Below, in pieces: positions 60,007 to 64,000 of a DNA stretch of 64,000 bases. The stretch is taken from assembly GCA_963693305.1 (NCBI GenBank), contig OY855915.1:1656001-1720000 (forward strand). Reading direction: 5' to 3'. Below the pieces are notes generated by a model, which saw nothing but the letters and a program-made list of their open reading frames with translations, had not been told where the DNA came from and made no database searches. This DNA comes from Meandrina meandrites. Lineage: Eukaryota > Cnidaria > Anthozoa > Scleractinia > Meandrinidae. How positions within the stretch are numbered: the stretch's first letter is position 1; every line of letters begins with the position of its first letter. Both the position numbers and the translations under genes were made by a program.

Positions 60007-61800
60007 GACACAATTGTTAAGAAAGTTCTCCCTCTTTCTGCCTTAAAAAAGTCGAAATAGCATCAATAGTTTGTTGCTCAATCGGTAAAAATATTTTCAA
60101 GGCAACACTGAGGGAGATGACTGACCAGCTAAAATTGAACTTAGGCTCAACCAATTATGTTTTAGACTGTAGATTGCTTGGAAGCGGTAAAAGTTGTTAG
60201 ATTTTTCAGAAAATGACAGGCAAAACAACGCGAGAAAAATACCTTATTATAGCGCGATATAATTAGCATATACCTTAGAAAAACATCGACAACGGTGTTG
60301 ATTTATGTATTTCACGGCAAACGTTTAAAGACAACAGGCTTAACATTATGATTGTAGGACCTTGTTAATTAACAATGTACCTGAAGGTACATTTAAGTAG
60401 TCTTGCTTGAGGTCGCGCTAGTTTTTAGTGTTTTGTTTTTGTCTTTTAAAGGGTGATTGCATGGTTATTATAAGAGGGTCTCAATGAGGTTAACTGTCAG
60501 CCGTCAAAAAAGGATAACTTTTACCGTTAACCGTCAATAAAGCAGTTACTATTAGCCGTCAAAACTCTTTCAAATCTCATGATTTCAGCTGCTCATCTTA
60601 GACTTTTCTAGTGTCAATGCTCCCAAATATACTCACTGTATGGTTTTTCCATTTGAAGCTATTTCCGGCTGGGAAAATATTAATCTTTTATTAATGATTA
60701 ACTTCACTGATAAAAATAATTATTAGAAGTCTTGCATTATCGTACGTTATCCTCCTTGTTTAAATCATTGGCATTAATGGGACAAGTAACCCGTCTGGGA
60801 ATATAGACTGTAAATGAGAATAAAGTATACAAGGGGGTGTGGTGGGAAGGGTACTTTTGTCACTTTTGGACTTATTACAAATCATACTCGCGCTTTACTT
60901 GGGTGGTATGCAATGCAAATGATAGGCCGTTTCTGAGTTGCCATTTGCCTCCGTTTCAAAACAAAAGTCGTTCATATGTAAAGTTCGTTTGATTTGCTTC
61001 AAGATGAACTTATGAGTAAATCTCATTGTACTATGAAAGGTAGAGCATGAGAGGGGCTTTTTAAAAGATGTATTTACTGAAACATTCTCAAGAATTGTTG
61101 AGCGCAAAATGACCGAACTGTTTGCTTAACACCAGTGTACGGCTTCGGGTTGTTACAACTGGGGAACATTTGACAATGATTAAAAATGCAGTGGAATCCC
61201 GCTCTACAGACACCCCGATATTTATATGAAAATAGTTTTTTAGATGGTGTGATTTTTGATTTTACGGGTCTTTGGCTTCGCATCGGAAAAAGTAAATTTG
61301 TTCTAGGAGTTCGAAGTCAGTTACTGTTAGCGGTAGTGTCCTTTCTAAGTTAAAGCTATGCTGTTACGGGGCGAAGCTGAAACGAACTTGTTCTTTAGAA
61401 ATAACTCGTTATTTAAAAGTAATTATAATCTTTTGGTTCAAAGTATACAATACAATACAATGTGTGAGTTGTGAAGAGAATTGTTCTTTCGTTCTTCGTT
61501 TGTACAGGAACCGATTGTAACACCTTAGGTTCCACTTGAAAGTCGTAAACAACTTAGTATTAAAGTATGGAAGTGGGTGGAACAGGCTAGAGTAGTAAGG
61601 GAACGTCTTTTAAATTTGTCCGATGTTTCACGCAAGTTGTTGTGTGGACATTGTTTGTACAATAACTTTTAGTTTGACTTTTCTTGTACAATTTTAGGTC
61701 TAATGTTATTCTGTAATTTCTAAGCCAGAATTAAGATGTAGTTGAACGTTGAACGTAACTTGTAAGCTGGAGTTGACCAGAAGAATAAAGAAGTTGCGAA
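60007..61800 (+). other. RTK 3' flank / possible 3' UTR
   Basis: The first AATAAA after the stop is at 60819-60824, and a second is at 61784-61789. I cannot tell which is used. No other gene is seen. Confidence 0.45.
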
Positions 61801-61869
61801 CATCAAGTAGTATTCATTTGTAGTATCGAGAACTGAGCTAATCTCCCCATAAACAAGAGTTCTCCTTCT

Positions 61870-61985
61870 AGACAATTGTTGGATTAGGCTAAGTATCCGC
61901 CGAAGCAGAAGGCTGAGGCGGATAACACCCTACTCGATCAGCATAATTCTTCATATCACACGAAAGCCGAATTCAGTAATTGTTT
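61870..61985. mobile_element. MITE related to 59056-59206
   Basis: It shows caattgttggatta at the left and taattgttttatta at the right, with a gtatccgccgaagcagaaggctgaggcggataac hairpin inside. It is similar in plan to the element at 59056. Confidence 0.5.
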
Positions 61986-62288
61986 TATTATTCACTCAAA
62001 ATATTTCCAGAGCTCTAAAAACACAAAATGCAATTAAATGGGTTCTCACTTCGACATAGAATCTTCGCAAAACAGTGACCAATTCCTCTGTTGTTGCTAG
62101 ATTTTGAATGTTTCTCTCTTGAAGATAAGCTTTAAAAATCAAGTGACTTCCCTTCGAAGCTTTTTCGTGTTTTTGCTATCTTTATCACCAAATAATTTGG
62201 AAATGTTTTCGTCGCAACGTTTAAACCTTGCGGCCATTTGCGCGCTTTCTAGCTGTTTGCCATAAAAGCCGTTGTTGTGTGACGTTAA

Positions 62289-62364
62289 TCGTCCAATAAA
62301 TTTTTGTTCTTGGATTGGACGATTGATGTCAATCGTCCAATAATTATTACGTCAATCGTCCAAT
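62289..62364. repeat. Cluster of tcgtccaat words
   Basis: Three direct copies (62289, 62333, 62356) and one inverted copy (attggacga, 62314) of a 9-bp word lie within 76 bp. It contains CCAAT on one strand. It may be a promoter-like cluster or transposon subterminal repeat. Confidence 0.55.
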
Positions 62365-63302
62365 AATAGAAACGTCTTCCAAATTTGGTCGGTGCTAGCT
62401 GGTTAGTTGGAATTAGCCGGGGATTGAAGCGGAAATACTAATATTAGTTATATAAGGGTTCAATCGTTACATGGGTTTAAACAATGAGTATGTTCATCAG
62501 TCACTTCCCGCGGTAGGCGCGGGATATCGACAAGGCCTCGTGCAATTTGCCTCTTCTGAGTGATTGATTATTGCACAATACTTGCCAATCAGTCTTTTAG
62601 AGGTCAACTTTTCGGTAAAATAACTTTTTCTTCTAAAACTTCAGATGAAATATAAACAAATTAGAACAAATGTTAACGCTTCTGTCGATACAGTTATAGA
62701 AAATACAAACAAACAGAGTATAATTAACCCTAATTTCGTTATAAAATAAAACATTCAATGCAGAAAACGAAAAAACATTTTTACATGTTTAGCATGATAA
62801 CCAAGTCTGACGAACCGCAAACGACATGAAAAAATATTGAATAGGGGGAGTGGAATCCGTGGCACTTTCCGCCATTGCGTTTTTCGCTTGGTTAATTTGG
62901 TCCGTAAAACTGAACGTCTCTTTATTTTACATTTTCAGTTTTCGATAGTTCGATTAATTTTTGACAGTTTTATCCTGTGCTTTCTCCATTTTTCATATTT
63001 CCGTTTTCTGGTACTGTTTTATCATTATCCTTTTTATCCTTTTCTTTATTCACTTTTCTATTTTCCATTTATCTTTTTTCGTTTTTCTTTTTTCCTCTTT
63101 TCCTTTTTCCTTTATTCCTTTTTTCTATATTTCGTTTTTCGTTTTACCTTTTTCTTCTTTACTATTTTTTCTTTATTTCTTTTTCTTTTCTCCTTTTTTG
63201 TAAATACCTTTTTCTTTTTACCGTTTAACTTCAATTTCCTTTTCTCGGCTTCCTTTTTCAGTTTTTGTTTCGTTTTGCTAGCATGGCTATTATGGGAAGG
63301 AA
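62365..63302. other. Intergenic stretch with T/C-rich tract
   Basis: From about 62960 to 63260 it is an almost continuous pyrimidine tract of ttttcctt type. The open frames through it are low-complexity artefacts. No gene is seen. Confidence 0.5.
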
Positions 63303-63878
63303 CTACGGTTTGCAAGGAATGCGAGGATATACAGTTCGTTGCCAATGTACAAATTTGAAATGAATTTGGTGGAAGAAGACGACATTCGGTCTCTTGTCTG
63401 GGCCGCTAAATATCTGATAGATGGGCGAAGGTTTACCATCCACAAATTTGGAGAAAATAATATTCTTGCGCCATTTCTGAGTTTGACCATGTTGCCTGCT
63501 TGACTTGAAAGTAAATGCCGGCTGCGAGGGAAGCGACTGTTTCTTACTGCAGCTGGTTTCTCTTCTTTCGCCGCTTGTGCCGGCGTCCAAGTAAGATGTT
63601 TGGTACGAAAATCGATTTCCAAGTGGTACGGGTAACTTGTCGATGGCATCGGGCTTTCGAGTTATCTGCTCACCATGTACTTCGTATATAACAAAGGATA
63701 ATATGTCCGCCACATTGAAAACCATTGTGTCTGGATCGGGCATTACCACACTTTCATCACCGATTAGATAGATCGTTTCGGCCTGCAGGCTAAACACCTT
63801 GGACAACACAGTAATCGTGCTATCATTGAGCTTTACTTTAAGAACTTGTCCACTTTGGACTTGCACAAAGTTCTCCAT
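63303..63878 (-). CDS. Unrecognised protein, 191 aa or first exon
   Basis: The minus-strand ATG at 63878 opens MENFVQVQSGQVLKVKLND, STITVLSKVFSLQAETIYLIGDES, a middle section with Ser/Lys/Arg-rich low complexity (about residues 95-135), then KWRKNIIFSKFVDG. The frame runs to a stop at 63303. The first 60 residues have alternating hydrophobic strands, as in a small beta domain. I do not recognise the family. The end (HFKFVHWQRTVYPRIPCKP) looks less protein-like, so a splice donor inside the frame is possible. The gene points away from the window edge and toward the receptor 3' end. Confidence 0.55.
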   Translation of the reverse strand: MENFVQVQSGQVLKVKLNDSTITVLSKVFSLQAETIYLIGDESVVMPDPDTMVFNVADILSFVIYEVHGEQITRKPDAIDKLPVPLGNRFSYQTSYLDAGTSGERRETSCSKKQSLPSQPAFTFKSSRQHGQTQKWRKNIIFSKFVDGKPSPIYQIFSGPDKRPNVVFFHQIHFKFVHWQRTVYPRIPCKP

Positions 63879-64000
63879 GTCAGAGTTTGAATACCACTAG
63901 ATACCAAATGAAACTCACATGGAAATGGGAAAAATGGCGCGAAATTTGCCAGCAAAGGTTACTGGGTATGCGACGGAGAGAAAAGAAAAAAAGGAAGAAT

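Noticed and set aside
62837..63358. Phe-rich frame of 173 residues and its overlapping frames
   Set aside because: Produced by a pyrimidine tract. The composition is unlike any membrane protein and no domain is seen.

Overview
This is eukaryotic nuclear DNA, most likely from an anthozoan cnidarian and probably a stony coral. The evidence is AT-rich introns with GT-AG and occasional GC-AG borders, phase-1 extracellular domain exons (EGF, CUB, F5/8 type C), dense non-LTR and Penelope-like retroelement debris, and a cysteine-containing repeat domain (GCYKD...GEGGPWANQVY) that I associate from memory with cnidarian surface and matrix proteins. No species can be named from the sequence alone.

Nearly the whole window is one giant plus-strand gene, a receptor tyrosine kinase running from before base 314 (5' end outside the window) to the stop codon at 60006. 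I assemble 26 coding exons whose splice phases agree throughout, giving about 1,986 residues in the window. In order they encode EGF, EGF, CUB (two exons), CUB (one exon), F5/8 type C (two exons), ten copies of a 96-residue repeat (each one 288-bp phase 1-1 exon), a short stalk, one transmembrane helix, and a split tyrosine kinase. The kinase holds a long glutamine/glutamate-rich insert between its lobes. The product would be a type I membrane receptor with an adhesive or matrix-binding ectodomain.

The repeat-domain region was built by a recent tandem duplication. A 7.14-kb unit with four repeat exons (23133-30274) is followed directly by a near-identical second copy (30275-37412), then by two more repeat exons. 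In each unit the exons lie between long inverted repeats of about 1.1-1.3 kb.

The introns are a museum of mobile DNA. The 11.7-kb intron after EGF2 holds an RLE-type LINE fragment with a nonsense codon, a 3.2-kb repeat whose inverted partner lies at 16.3-19.7 kb, another retroelement C-terminal fragment, and a pure (GGGGCC)n array of about 39 units. The intron between stalk and transmembrane exons holds a complete-looking 5.08-kb DNA transposon-like unit (40662-45741). It has terminal inverted repeats, an 8-bp target duplication and two convergent genes, one for a HIRAN-domain protein and one for a transposase-like protein. The last kinase intron holds a nearly intact LINE (55254-58785) encoding a signal peptide, a 2A-like motif, a PHD finger, an APE-type endonuclease and a reverse transcriptase, broken by one frameshift. 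Penelope-like remnants, foldback elements and MITEs fill other introns.

Beyond 60006 lies the 3' flank, and at the right edge an unrecognised minus-strand gene (63303-63878) starts inside the window. I saw no tRNA, rRNA or CRISPR array.
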